NCBI GenBank assembly: GCA_958510875.1 | Contig: OY294068.1 | Span: forward strand, 153,548,388 to 153,612,387 | DNA length: 64,000 nucleotides | Reading direction: 5' to 3' | DNA from: Endomychus coccineus | Taxonomy: Eukaryota; Arthropoda; Insecta; Coleoptera; Endomychidae | Part shown: piece by piece, positions 33,486-44,854 of the stretch | Numbering within the stretch: the stretch's first letter is position 1 | Layout of the letters: the number at the start of each line of letters is the position of its first letter | Notes under the pieces: model-generated | Databases searched by the model: none | Told to the model about the DNA's origin: nothing | What the model saw: the letters and a program-made list of their open reading frames with translations, nothing else | Position numbers and translations under genes: made by a program

Positions 33486-36384
33486 TAGAACCTGTTTTAT
33501 GCATGCTCCTTGCAATCAGTGTCGCTATGTTTCCCTTATTCATTGCGACGTGTTCACCACAAAATAAAACGATTACTTTTGCAGTGTTCCCGTTTCACGA
33601 GAAACGCCCCCGGAGGAAAATAAAAGATAAACAACAACACCATCTGATTCATTCCTACTACCAACTATAATTGCGATGAAAGTTTCTGTTTATATTGAAA
33701 TACACTCCCTCGACACCTCTCGACAAACATAAATATACTATGTGTGCCACTACTTCGTATCAACAAACGTCGAACTACGACAAATTCATTGTTCTGCTGG
33801 GATGAAAATTCACAAACAAACCTCATTCAACTTTCCATTGTCGGTTCCCGACTGCATGTTGAATAACGCGTTGGAACATCAAACACTTCCGGTCTGCCTC
33901 GAAATGTTAATTTCAATATGGTCGCGCGTAACTGACAGCGATTTCCGTCCGAATAATTCTACGTAGGTGGAAATGTTTTATAATGGATCAGATTTCCAAT
34001 TATTCAAGAATTATTTCCAAGTTACACTGGAATTTCAATTTCGTTCACTTACTCTAACTTTCCTTATAACGTCTCGTTATTGGAATATGAGTGATGAAAT
34101 TAATGTTTTAGAATTCGCCAGTTAAATATCTCTGGAACTCCAATTTATGCGTAACATTATATACAAATACATGTTTGCTATAGTCATTTTCTGGGCATTC
34201 AACTTATGAAAAGGAGTCATTAGACTGAAAAGTGCCGTATATGGCTTTAATGAAGAATGAATCTGAAACTTAAAATTAAATTAAATGTTTGCTTATATAG
34301 AATAGGCATACAGAACAATGATATAAAATCTTAATATAAACATAACAACATTATATAGAAAAAAAAGAATATTCAACTACTTAGAAGTGACGAAATTTGA
34401 TTTTAACATTTTTTTAAAGAAATTTATGAATTGTTGAAAAAATATTATTTTTGAGGATACTGATAGTTCGCTTGATATGTATTGTCCTATTTTCACTTCT
34501 GTATAATCCGACGGATTATTACTTTTTGTTTTGAGAGGCCTTTGAATAATTTTGATTTGATCCAAATTGAAAGTTTTATAAATTATTATATCTAGAAATA
34601 AACATACGACATGTTAGACATGTCTATAGGCGGCTGAAATCTGAAATCCCTTTCCTGTAGCAATGACTCCATGCTCAACAAACGTAGCAAAGTACGCGGT
34701 CAACGGTACTTGCTTTTTCCTGAGTCAGGAAGAGTCCACGTGGACTTGAGTAGACCCGTCACTTACAATTCTTTCGCCTAGTCAGATTCTCATTGGCTGC
34801 TTGTATAAATTATGAGTGGGCCATGCTCCCGGTATTCTAAGTTGGACATATTTTCTAAATTTGGGCGTGGGGTAGCCCCCCCGCTTCAATGATTTCATAA
34901 AAACTAATTACTTGGAGGAAAAAAGACAGTTCTCAACCACCTACTGATAGTTCTTAACTACCTACTTGTTCGGTAAGTCAGCTTGCTTTATGTACACAGG
35001 GATGCTCCATGGTTGCATTAAATCAAATCAATTAATATCATGTTGTCAATATTTTAGACAAACTAAATCTCAGAAATTTATAGAGATTAAATTAATTCAT
35101 CAATTGGTGTTCATTGCGACAAGGATTAGCATCCCTGGGAGCTAAAGCAGCGCTGGACTTGTTCGCGTCTTCCGCGTCACGCGTAAAGTGATTGTTCCCT
35201 TATTCGAAAATCATTTTGTGACAATTCCCTATCATACAAAATTTAATCCGACGTAGAAATCGAGTGTTTAAATTTTTTGTGCCTTATTACTACAAGGGGT
35301 CCAAGAGGGAATTTGTGAAATAAGACCAACGGGGTAAGTGCATTTTGATTGTCAAAGAACAACTGTTATGTTGACTTCAACCTCTGAATCGGCAATATAA
35401 TATAATGTGGTTATTTAATCTTCAGATCATGCTCCGCCCGCCAATGTTTAATTTGTTAATATGTATTTTTCCTGTCATTCAGACTAAGTAGTGACCAATT
35501 GTAATTCCGCTTATCGGAGATTACTTAGGGGAGATGATAGAGTATCATGTCGTTAGGTTTACCCCAGCTTAGCAGAAAGGGAGGAATTCTTTAATTTTGA
35601 ACATTATCTATCAATCATCGACGTGATCGAGCGCGAAATCGATCACTGTTCCGTGTGTGCTAATAAGTCTTTCATTTGATTCAAACTCTTCAGAGATCCT
35701 GGCAGGAACTCGCTCGCTGGCGAATGGGGTGGAACTAGAGACATTGGTAACGGTTTCACAGGTTCCCATTTTGGGGTGAACCTGAATTTGACGTTTTTAA
35801 ATTCATGTATCATTCCCATTGATAAATGTTGGACTAATCATATGATCGTTTGTTGGATTTTGATGTACGAAGTTTTGTTAACGTTTTTTTCAATATACCT
35901 ACATTTATTATTTAATTTGATTTACGAGTTTAACTGGTAATTCCTAATCACCTCTCAGCGAATGCGACCTTCAGAATTTACGCTTGAATAGATATGAAGA
36001 TATATAAGTATAGGTAATTGTACGAGGTGGTCCCTTGGAAGGGATCGCGGCCTCATAGTCAAAAACAGCTTCTAGGTGGGCTGAAATATACGCCTAGTGG
36101 TGGCAGCGTAAAAGAACCTTAAGGTCACACGGATCAACTAAGATCTCTGATACCCGAACAGGTTCCAACAAACAATTTTAAAATTCATATAACACGTCGA
36201 TGAGGTATTAACGCTACCTGAAATAATACCCAGCCGACTGTTACAAGTTCAAGTGTTACAAGCAGTGAGATAGGATTCCGAACCTATTCACTTATCTGGG
36301 AATATTAGATCTAGAGTAATCTCAGTTCAGATTTATTATTTATTATTATAAAATCAATACGCTCGGCTGACCGTTACACTTCAT
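33486..36384. other. No gene recognised
   Basis: Nothing coding is supported. The patches at 34630-34880, 35560-35780 and 36020-36170 are less AT-rich and could be remains of unrecognised elements, but I see no termini or boxes. Confidence 0.35.
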
Positions 36385-36867
36385 TCTCTTTTAATTGCCT
36401 CAATGAACTTTCAAATGTTGGGATGACTGGCAGATAATTGGCCATCGAAACTTCTATGCCAACCTTCCATAGCATTATTCATTTAGGTCAGCCCCCTGGA
36501 GGATTGTATCATAACAATTCCACATAGTGTATGGAAATAGTGGATCTCGCCGACATTGCTGTCTCGTGGGTCGTTCTATCCAGGTATCCTCGAAATTGTT
36601 CTTGACATTCTGGGCCTCCACAGGTAAAAAATCACTATCCACCAGCAACTGAAATGCTTCTTCTAGATATTGTAACTTCACAAAGGCTAAAGGGTTTATC
36701 AATCTCATTTTTAGAGCAAAGTCTGCATCTGTGTCACTATTTCTTGAGTCCCTCTTGCTGTAGTTTTCTGTAGCGGTACTGACACAATTGAAGAAGCATC
36801 CACAAACCCGACTTCCTGGAAGGTTGGTAGTCGACACCTTGAACGCTGCTCTTTCAAAGTCAATCAT
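36385..36867 (-). pseudogene. MULE transposase fragment
   Basis: The 130-codon ORF 36867-36475 starts 'MIDFERAAFKV' (the 'TDFExAA' Asp/Glu site), followed by 'CGCFFNC' in place of the usual GCxFHxxQ, 'MRLINPLAFVKLQYLEEAF', and 'NFEDTWIERPTRQQCRRDPLFPYTMWNCYD'. This is the late part of insect MULE (Mutator-like) transposases. Past a stop and a shift, 'NNAMEGWHRSF' (the NNxxEGWH motif) and 'SASHPNI' follow down to 36388. The N-terminal half was removed where a LINE 3' end joins at 36868. Confidence 0.75.
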
Positions 36868-38620
36868 TATTCATTTATTTATTAACGGGACGAACCCTTT
36901 TACAGTATAACAAATTCAGTAAGATATAATGTATCGTAAAAGGAATAAAAAGAATATAAAATAAAGAGTTTACATTGCAAATGTACACAGACATATACAT
37001 ACATTCGAAATTACATAATTCTTCTATGTTGAGCCAGTTAAAGCCCTTTGAACAGCAGCCAAAGAAATGTTCCAAAAATTGAGATTTGAATAATGATTTG
37101 CGGTAGTTAAAATACGACAAAATGGAGAATGCATTAGGTAGTTCGTTCTGCTATATGGTATGTGAAATATATTAATATTAGACGAGCAAGTATTCCTTTG
37201 GGGAATGCGGAAATTAATCTGTGATAGTTAATCAGGACAGTTAACTAGCCCATTAATGAGTTTGAATAAAAATTTTAGATCATTGTGATTTCTACGTGAT
37301 GTTGATTTTTCTATATTTAGAATAGATTCAACCAAGTCGTAATTGAAATTATAGTCACGAAATCTAATATCCATTTTCTAGGCGGCAAATCTTGAGAACT
37401 TATGTTGAACCCTTTCAATCATCATGTGATGAACATTATAAGAAGGAGACCATATAGAAGAACAATACTCAAGTTGTGGACGCACCAATGCTGTGTAAAG
37501 ATATCTTATAGAAACAATGATATGAAAATCGCTAGAAACTCTTTCTATAAAACCTAAGGATTTAAGTGCTTTATTAACTGTATAATTACAATTTGCATTA
37601 AAAGTAAACTTTCTGTTTATAATAAAACCTGTTTTACTAGCTAAGATATAGTTATTGATATGATAATCGAAATCCACAAAATTATTGGTTCCATAAAACC
37701 TCATTACAAAGCATTTATCAACATTGAACTCCATCCCATATTCGTTGCACCATATAAAAAGTTCTGTATCTGTTAACTCTTTTTGAACTGTTAGAGCATC
37801 TAAAACAGATTCAATGACATATAAAAGTTTCAAACCATAGGCAAAAAACAAAGAACGACATATTTTGAAAGCATACTTTATATCGTTGATGAAAAGAAGA
37901 AACAGCAATTGCCCTAATTGTGACGCCTGGGGCACCCCCGATAGAACATTAATTTCTTCAGAAAAAAAAAAGTTCTCAGCTTTACCATTTGTTTCCTGTT
38001 GGTAATGTAGCTTTTCAACCACTCCAATAAAGCACCTTGTATACCTACTGAGTATAGTTTTGAGATCAATTCCTCATGATTTATGCGGTCAAAAGCCCTA
38101 CAAAAATCGATGTACATACAGTCTACTTGACCCTTTTCATGTACAGCCTCCAAGAGAAATTATGTCAATAATAATAAATCAGTCTCACCAGATTTTCCCT
38201 TCGTAAATCCATGCTGTTCATCAATTATTATATGCTTATAGACTAGAACAAAATGTTCCGTTACCATGCTCTCGAATAGCTTTGGTATACATGATAAAAT
38301 AGAAATTGGTCTGTAATTTTTGATGTCAGTTTTGTCACCACTTTTATAGATTGGGGTTATAAAACTTATACTGGAGGTTCTGGCATTCGGACATCTTTCC
38401 ATTATCAGTTGTATAACTCTTGAGTAAGATTGTTCCGTCTTGTCCGACAATATTGAATAGATCTGGGGAATTGAAATGTTTTCCTTCAATCCATGAACTG
38501 TGTATAATTGGGCGAACAGATGTAGTACGCATTTGAAGGTTCCATCCATAAACCAGTTGGTACACCTTTCAAATAATTTTAGGGGCTGTGCAGTTGCTAA
38601 AATCTATATTCGGTCTTCAG
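36868..38620 (-). mobile_element. 5'-truncated Jockey/CR1-group LINE
   Basis: The 3' end is a short TTATTCATTTATTTATT tail at 36868, beside the MULE relic. RT and C-terminal coding extend to about 38550. The tail type matches the LINEs at 9.05 and 14.6 kb. No endonuclease domain or ORF1 is visible upstream. Confidence 0.7.
36890..38549 (-). pseudogene. LINE reverse transcriptase with destroyed FADD motif
   Basis: In order: 'SFITPIYKSGDKTDIKNYRPISIL' and 'HGFTKGKSGETDLLLL' (38549-38160), 'VDCMYIDFCRAFDRINHEELI' (38153 ORF), then after a shift 'VLSGVPQASQLGQLLFLLFINDI' and 'LFFAYGLKLLYVI' where FADDLKL is expected, so both catalytic aspartates are gone. Then 'WCNEYGMEFNVDKCFVM', 'LYTALVRPQLEYCSSIWSP' and 'IERVQHKF' to 37378, a stop, and the C-terminus 'FRDYNFNYDL' to about 36890. 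Otherwise quite well preserved. Confidence 0.85.
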
Positions 38621-39488
38621 TAGGCCCTGAGTCATACATCAAAAAATGTTTGCCTTCCATCGTTTGTATATATAACTAGGGTAGACTTATGTCTGTTCGT
38701 GATTGGGGCAAAACTACTTCTGCATCGTTCCTTCTTCGTACGTTCCTTATTGTTCTCTTCATGCAACTAACGGGTGAAATTTGTACGCCATAACTGCTGC
38801 TGACTGTGCCGGATAATGATGTGACAGTATAGTGCCGAGTATCTCTTGAAGTGGCTGCTGTGACTCGTATCCGCTCCATTAGTTTTGATATCTCTACAAT
38901 TGCAGCGTGATTACAATCCCCAGTTTTCTTGTATAGCTGTCCTCCGTAGGTGATAGCTCAACCTCTGCAACTCCTCTACCTGGTTTCAAATTGTTCGCAA
39001 TTCCAATAGGTCCTTGCATCCACTTGTTTGTCCTTTACAAATGGATATGCATCTAGGACCAATTCCGGGTTGCCTTTTTCGCTTGATACAAACTCCATCT
39101 TCAGCTTATCAATGTCAACGGTGTGTGACAAGGTAACAGTATTTGGAAAACCCCTTTTATATGTCTAGCCGGCATTAATTACTCATTGTCATCAGGGTGG
39201 ATAATCGACTTGTTATTGAGAAACACAGACACTTTCATAAATTATTATTATTACTCACTTTTCATCATTTCCAACATGTTCGTTTCAATATTCGAAGCAG
39301 AGTGATGATTTCTAACCTCCTCTGCTATAAAAAGCAATTACATCGGATAATTACTCATTGTCATCAGGGTAGATAATCCACTTGTTATTGATGCAGGTAT
39401 TTCCATAAATTAGTATTGATACTTACCTGACAAGAAATTGCTTACAAGGGTGCGCATTACCTGAATGTTTCATGTCACAATTTTATCT
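38621..39488. other. No gene recognised
   Basis: Small minus ORF at 38676-38879 has no signature. GGATAATTACTCATTGTCATCAGGGT-like wording occurs near 39175 and 39350 (a short direct repeat). Confidence 0.4.
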
Positions 39489-39635
39489 TCGGAAAACTGT
39501 TGTTTGAAGAATAGATTATCGTAGGACTATTCTCCGAAGAATACCTTCTTCGAAGAAATGTTCTTCCGAAAAATTGCTTTACGAAGAACTGCTTTCGGAG
39601 AATTGTTTCCGAAGATTTGTATTCTAAGAACTTAC
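39489..39635. repeat. Cluster of TTCGGAGAA / TTCTTCGAAGAA-type units
   Basis: About ten GAA/TTC blocks in alternating orientation (TATTCTCCGAAGAAT, CTTCTTCGAAGAAAT, TTCTTCCGAAAAATTG, CTTTCGGAGAATTG, TTTCCGAAGATTTG) at roughly 15-25-bp spacing. The pattern resembles heat-shock-element arrays but equally a degenerate minisatellite. Confidence 0.5.
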
Positions 39636-39789
39636 CTAGAACCGGTTACATACTTTGTTCCAATAGATCTGAATACATATTTCCTGTCAAGTTACCATCA
39701 ATCAAAAACGGCCCCACTTCATAGTTTCCTCTAAATCCCACCAAACCTTCAATTTTTGGGTATACTGTGTATGTACATGCTCCATCCAA

Positions 39790-40110
39790 GAGACCAGGTA
39801 GCTCAGTGGTAGAAGCATCGATGTTATAATCACTGTGGCTGCCTGTCGCGGGTTCGAATCGAACGACTTCGGAACTTTTCCGATTACCCGAGAAAGTGGC
39901 GAGGCAAGATATAATGAGCCGTCAAGTCTAAGTGTCATCGAGACTGCTCTGGTTGCAGGATCGACCCCACCACACGAGATGGAGTGTTCAGTGGGTATAT
40001 CTGAGGTGATTAAATTCGGACTCGATGGACTCTCACACTACCTTATGAGATGTTACAAGCCCATAAAGTGCCCATAAAAGGTTTCAATCACCTACCAACA
40101 AAAAAAAAAC
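39790..40110 (+). mobile_element. tRNA-derived SINE with A and B boxes and target duplication
   Basis: Head: TAGCTCAGTGG (39799-39809, RNA polymerase III A box) and GGTTCGAATC (39851-39860, B box) at tRNA spacing. The body is unrelated to tRNA, and the tail is CAAAAAAAAAAC. Flanking TGCTCCATCCAA (39778-39789) and TGCTTCATCCAA (40111-40122) form a 12-bp target duplication with one mismatch, so both ends are defined. Length about 320 bp. It would be moved by a LINE's reverse transcriptase. The ORFs on both strands here are incidental. Confidence 0.85.
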
Positions 40111-40159
40111 TGCTTCATCCAATGCGGATTAATATCAGCTGAATATCTATAGTTGCATG

Positions 40160-40990
40160 AGATAGCAAGGTGAAAAGTCACACAGATGGCTCCACAAACG
40201 AAAAAACATGACATTTGTGATGTACCATCTTCAACTAGAACGCATTAAAATTTTCAGACTGATATGTTATTCAGTTCTATTTGGACACCTATCGAAAGCA
40301 AGCAACCTTGAAGGTTTTGGCGAACATGGAAGAAAGTGAAATTCGGGTCTTGTTTAAACATAATTTTTTGCGTGGAAAAAACATTACGCAAACCAAAGCA
40401 TGGCTTGTTCATCATTATGGGGACTCTTCACCATCGATTGGAACGATTCACAAGTGGTTTGTTGATTTTCGTTGTGGTAGTATGACCACAAAAAACGCCA
40501 AATGTTTTGATCGTCCAATTGAGGTTACAACGCCAGAAATCGATGACAACTGGCGAGTTGAAGTGCACGAGACTGCTGAGGCTATGTGCATCTTAACCGA
40601 ATGGGTGTGGAATATTTTGCATAAATTTTTTAATAAGAGAAAGTTATCTGCCAGATGGGTGCCGCATTTTCTTGTTGACAACAAGCGCGATCATGTGACA
40701 AATTCAAAGGAGTGTTTGACGATGTTCAAGCGCGATAAGATGAACTTTTTGCGTCGTTTGGTAAATATGGACTAGACATGAATCCATCACAACACCCCAG
40801 AGAACAAAGAACAGTCAAAGCCGAAAAAGGCCAAAGTTAGTTCATGACCCAACAAAGTCACGGCGGCAGTTTTTTGGGATGCAAACGGTCGTCCTTATCG
40901 ATTACCTTGAATAGGGTAAAACGATCATCGGCGGCCGCATTTGGGAACTAAAAAAGCCCTCGTATGTTAATATGCTGATTTGAACAAATT
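40160..40990 (+). mobile_element. Mariner transposon, internally deleted
   Basis: Left flank is within about 40 bp of the SINE duplication; transposase starts at 40281. After codon 164 the frame is closed and the C-terminus is deleted (see pseudogene). Clear TIRs were not found; the right end may be truncated near 40990. Confidence 0.6.
40281..40985 (+). pseudogene. Mariner transposase, two nonsense changes at the first catalytic Asp
   Basis: The 164-codon ORF covers the N-terminal HTH domains ('EIRVLFKHNFLRGKNITQT', 'PSIGTIHKWFVDFRCG', 'RPIEVTTPE') and the 'KLSARWVPHFL' linker up to 'FLRRLVNMD'. The next codons read stop-T-stop-IHH, where the family has an ETWIHH run; two single-base changes explain both stops. 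'TPENKEQSKP' and 'KVTAAVFWDANG' continue in frame, then after a shift 'GRPHLGTKKALV', joining over a deletion that removes the rest, including the other catalytic Asp sites. The mauritiana-like branch of mariners is a fair guess. Confidence 0.85.
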
Positions 40991-41191
40991 GTTGCTTCAT
41001 CCGTGAAAGTAAAATTCGCAAAATAATAGCAAAACTTGGATTAGTTTTTATTTTTTCCATCATAGCCAAAAATCAATTAAAACATTCAAGGAATTCTAGT
41101 TATTCGTCTCTGTCTTTCTAATGTTGCAAGTTTATTAACGCGGTCGATATCACTAGATCTTTTCACGATTTTTGAGCTGTTAACTCATACG

Positions 41192-42462
41192 TTGGTTGTT
41201 AAGAATAGTATAGATAATATTCTTGATTTTTTAACATTGTTTTACAATGCCTGCTTTCTGTTAGGTATATTTCCCGATGCATTCAAACTCTCTAAAGTTT
41301 TACCATTTTTCAAGAAGGGGAATACCTCTTTGGTTGATAACTATAGACCAATAAGTATAGTGCCTATTTTTGGAAAGATACTTGAAGTCCTTATCAAGAT
41401 ACGGCTTAATGACGATCTTTGATCTTTTCAGTCCTACAACTGAGTCAGTTTGGTTTTCGAGCTGGCTATTCTACAACTCAGGCTGTTACTGAGATTGTTG
41501 GGAATATTGTTGAGGTCCAAGGGGGTTACTTACTGCACTCTCGCTGGTGGTCGATCTCAGTAAAGCGTTTGACAGTGTCTCTCATGAGGTCCTGTTAGAT
41601 AAGTTGGAATTGTATGGTTTCAGAGGAGTTACTCTTTCACTAATATCATCGTATTTACATGATCGATACCAGTGTGTGTATACGAATGGGGGTAATTCTG
41701 GATGCCTACCTCTTGTTCATGGGGTTCTCCAGGGTTCTGTGTTGGGACCATTGCTCTTTTTGTCCTTCTGCGTTCTATAATATGAGCATGAATCATGATT
41801 AAACGCAAAAACAAGTGTTGTCATCCAATCGTGACTACACGAGTGGTCAGCGCGTTAAGTTGCTGATAATAAGTATAGATGATTTGCTTACTTGGTCTCC
41901 CCATATCGATTCATTGAGAAAGAAGTTGTCATCTGTATTTGTTCTTAGGAAGCTCAGGTTGATTGTCAATAGTTGTGTTTTAAAGACCGTCTATTTTTCA
42001 TTATTTCACACTCACATCACTTATTGTGTTCTGCTCTGGGGGAACTCCTCAAACTCCATTATTATATTTCGTTGTCAGAAAAAAGCAGTTATATTACTGG
42101 CTACCATTGATGTGAGATCGCATTGTAGGCAATATTTCATTCAGCTTGGGATATTGACGCTGTCAAGTCTATACATTTTTCACTCGTTTCTAGTGATTCA
42201 TAAAAACGTACGTAACTTGCCTGTGGATTCTGACTTCCACAACTATCTCGCTCGATCTGGGGGGCTAATTAGGCCTCAACGGTACATACTTACTAAGTCA
42301 CGCGCTAATTCATTAGATATCAACCTGTATAATAAACTGTCAGTCTCGCTCAGAACTCTTTCGATAGCTCAGTTTGAACGTAAGTTAAGGAATGTTTTAG
42401 TCTCTTCTGCGTTTTACTCGGTCGAAGAATATTTAGGCGCTGATTTGTTAGACTTGTTATAG
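41192..42462 (+). pseudogene. LINE RT lacking the YADD palm segment
   Basis: Pieces: 'DAFKLSKVLPFFKKGN' and 'YRPISIVPIFGKILE' (41192 ORF), 'QFGFRAGYSTTQAV' after a stop, 'VDLSKAFDSVSHEVLLDKLELYG' and 'VLQGSVLGPLLFL' (41547 ORF), then directly the 215-codon ORF 41815-42462 beginning near 'VKLLIISIDDLLTWSPHID' and ending 'EEYLGADLLDLL'. Roughly 130 residues expected in between, including the catalytic YADD, are absent. The last ORF contains 'HTHITYCVLLWGNSSNS' and 'CQKKAVI', standard thumb motifs. Confidence 0.85.
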
Positions 42463-42469
42463 GATGTAA

Positions 42470-42562
42470 ATATGTATGTATGTATGTATTATGTATGTAT
42501 GTATGTATGTATGTATGTATGTATGTATGTATATGTATATATGAATATGTATGTGTGTATAT
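42470..42562. repeat. (TATG)n microsatellite
   Basis: Nearly pure ATGT/TATG array with small interruptions, immediately 3' of the LINE stop codon. The 119-codon ORF through it (Met/Tyr/Val/Cys repeats) is an artefact. Confidence 0.95.
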
Positions 42563-43552
42563 GTATGTATTTATTCCTGTATGTATTAAATAGAGTACTA
42601 TTAGAGAAATTTAGGATAATTACACAGTGTATGCTTATGACAAGTTCTATGTATCACTTATGTACCCTTGGAACGAATACATTCTATTCTAATCTATTCT
42701 ATAGATGTTTTTATTCAGATGTACCTACTTCATTAAATACTCGCCAAACTTCAGCAAGAGTACGGTTTCGGTCATGGTATCCAACAATTGTTAGTATTTC
42801 CCTTCCAGTTAAGTATATCTTACTTCCCTGAGAAAATGGAAACACAACCTGACGTTAACTATAACTTCTTAAGGAAGGAAAATTGTACTGAGATACAAGT
42901 TTCGTACAGGGAAGCTATTCATGGAATATTGCCCATTCTCCAATAACCATGCTATATATTAAGCTGTTCACAAATTATTTCGAATATTGCAAGTAATAAT
43001 AATTCTTTCGTGGGACTGAATAGCATGAGCAGTTATCCTTCTCATTATTTCCTCTATTTACCTTCCACACAGGCCACGATGCAAAAAGTTTCCTTACTTT
43101 TTTGTATCTCGCGGCATTAATTATATTATATACAAAAACATGTTTGGTATAGTCATTCTTCCTTATACACGGAAGTTATTTCGGCTAGATTATAAACTAA
43201 TGAATATAGAAATCTTTGAACCGGGAAAATAAGAACTGATTTAGAATATTTTCGATTTGCTGCCCACGAGGCAAGCAGTTCCCTTTGAAGCTTGAAAGTG
43301 GGATGTTGCTACGTAAAATCCTTACTTTTTCGTATTTTGTGTCATTAATCTTTAGGTAACTTTGAGTTCCAACAGCATTTTAGTATACGCACGACAACAG
43401 ATGATATAATATTTATTTTTAAATACAGAGTTGGTACTGGATTCAACTAAATTCATCAATTTTATTCCAACGCAGTCCGTTAGCGTTGTGGATGCCTGTT
43501 ATGCAATCCCTGTGAGTGATGATATTCATGTAAATCTTCGATATATTGTCTA

Positions 43553-44851
43553 TAGTCCAGGAAATAAAGGTTTTGAAAAGAAAAATTTGATGTAAAAGGC
43601 CAATTTTGATGTGTGCGGGCTCATTCGATTCGTTTTGACCTCTAGATCAGAATCTGCCACAGCTACATAGGGGGAAATTTGTCCTATTGTTAATAAACAA
43701 TAAATAATGGCCAATAAATGGCATGTTTTTGACATAAAAAAAAATTGAAAACGCTATTTTCCATCGATTTTAAGCGGGTGAGATGAAAATTTTCGATTAT
43801 TTAATCAATAAAAAGTGTAATTTTGGTGTTTTTATTAATTTGTTAGTTATCTATTTGTCAATAAACAATTTGTTAAAAATATCCAAATTAGAGTCATTTT
43901 CAGCTAATTTGAGGTCGCTGAACACAAATTTGATATTACTTTATCATTTGACTATCAATTTTATCAGTTAATTGACAACTTGTTAATTTAAAAATTCACA
44001 AAAAAATAAAAAATTTTTAAATATCCAAGATTAGAGTCATTTTTGGGTAATTTGAGGTCGCTGAACACAAATTTGAGACTATTTTTTCATTTGACTATCA
44101 ATTTTATTAGTTAATTAACAAGTTTTTGTTTCAAATATTAACAAGAAAAATGGATAAATAAAAATATTCAAGATTGCTGTCATTTCCGGAGAATCTAAAG
44201 TACCTAAAAATGAATTGAAGAAAATATTTTCAATAAATTGGTTATAAATCATTGTTTTAAAAAAATGAGGATTTGAATATGGAAAAATGGACAAGGTTTT
44301 TTGAAAAAAAATATGTAAATAAATTATTTAAAAAAAAAAATTTATAACTTTTTATTCTATATTTCTACTTTAAAATTTTTCATTTTTTTGTCAATTTGTT
44401 AATTAACAAATTGTTAATTAACTAATAAAATTGATAGTCAAATGAAAAAGTAATATCCAATTTGTGTTCAGTGACCTCAAATTAGCTGAAAATGACTCTA
44501 ATCTTGGATATTTTTAACAAATTGTTTATTAACAAATAGATAACTAACAAATTGTTAAAAACACCAAAATTACACTTTTTATTGATTAAATAATCGAAAA
44601 TATTCATCTTACCCGCTTAAAATCGATGGAAAATAGCGTTTTTACAATTTTTTTTATTATGTCAAAAACATGCCATTTATTGGCCATTATTTATTGTTTA
44701 TTAACAATAGGACAAATTTCCCCCTATGTAGATGTGGCAGATTCTGATCTAGAAGTCAAAACGAATCGAATGAGCCCTCACACATCAAAATCGGCCTTTT
44801 ACATCAAATTTTTCTAATTTGGGTCGATTTTGTACTTTATTTCCTGGACTA
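43553..44851. mobile_element. Large foldback element with CTA target duplication
   Basis: Starts TAGTCCAGGAAATAAAG and ends CTTTATTTCCTGGACTA. CTA lies outside each end (43550-43552, 44852-44854). Arms of roughly 550-600 bp are inverted copies, with an AT-rich centre near 44250. Matching ORFs 43550-43735 (minus) and 44626-44817 (plus) are just the same arm sequence. Within each arm, CAAATTTGTGTTCAGCGACC recurs (43919-area and 44068-area). There is no transposase; a 3-bp duplication would suit PIF/Harbinger-type mobilisation. Confidence 0.8.
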
Positions 44852-44854
44852 CTA

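Larger units (their letters stand above)
41150..42700 (+). mobile_element. LINE of Jockey/CR1 group with microsatellite tail
   Basis: RT and C-terminus on the plus strand, followed by a GTAT/TATG run and ending in repeated ATTCT units (ATTCTATTCTAATCTATTCTAT) at about 42680-42705. 5' truncated. The simple-repeat 3' end is typical of CR1-like elements. Confidence 0.75.

Noticed and set aside
36010..36170. Possible LTR primer-binding region (GTGGTGGCAGCG)
   Set aside because: No LTR edges or gag/pol nearby; one short phrase is not enough.
39790..39865. Possible tRNA gene
   Set aside because: A and B boxes are present but the acceptor stem does not close and the sequence runs on into a SINE body with poly-A and target duplication.
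42472..42831. 119-codon ORF rich in Met, Tyr, Val and Cys
   Set aside because: Translation of the TATG microsatellite and LINE 3' end.
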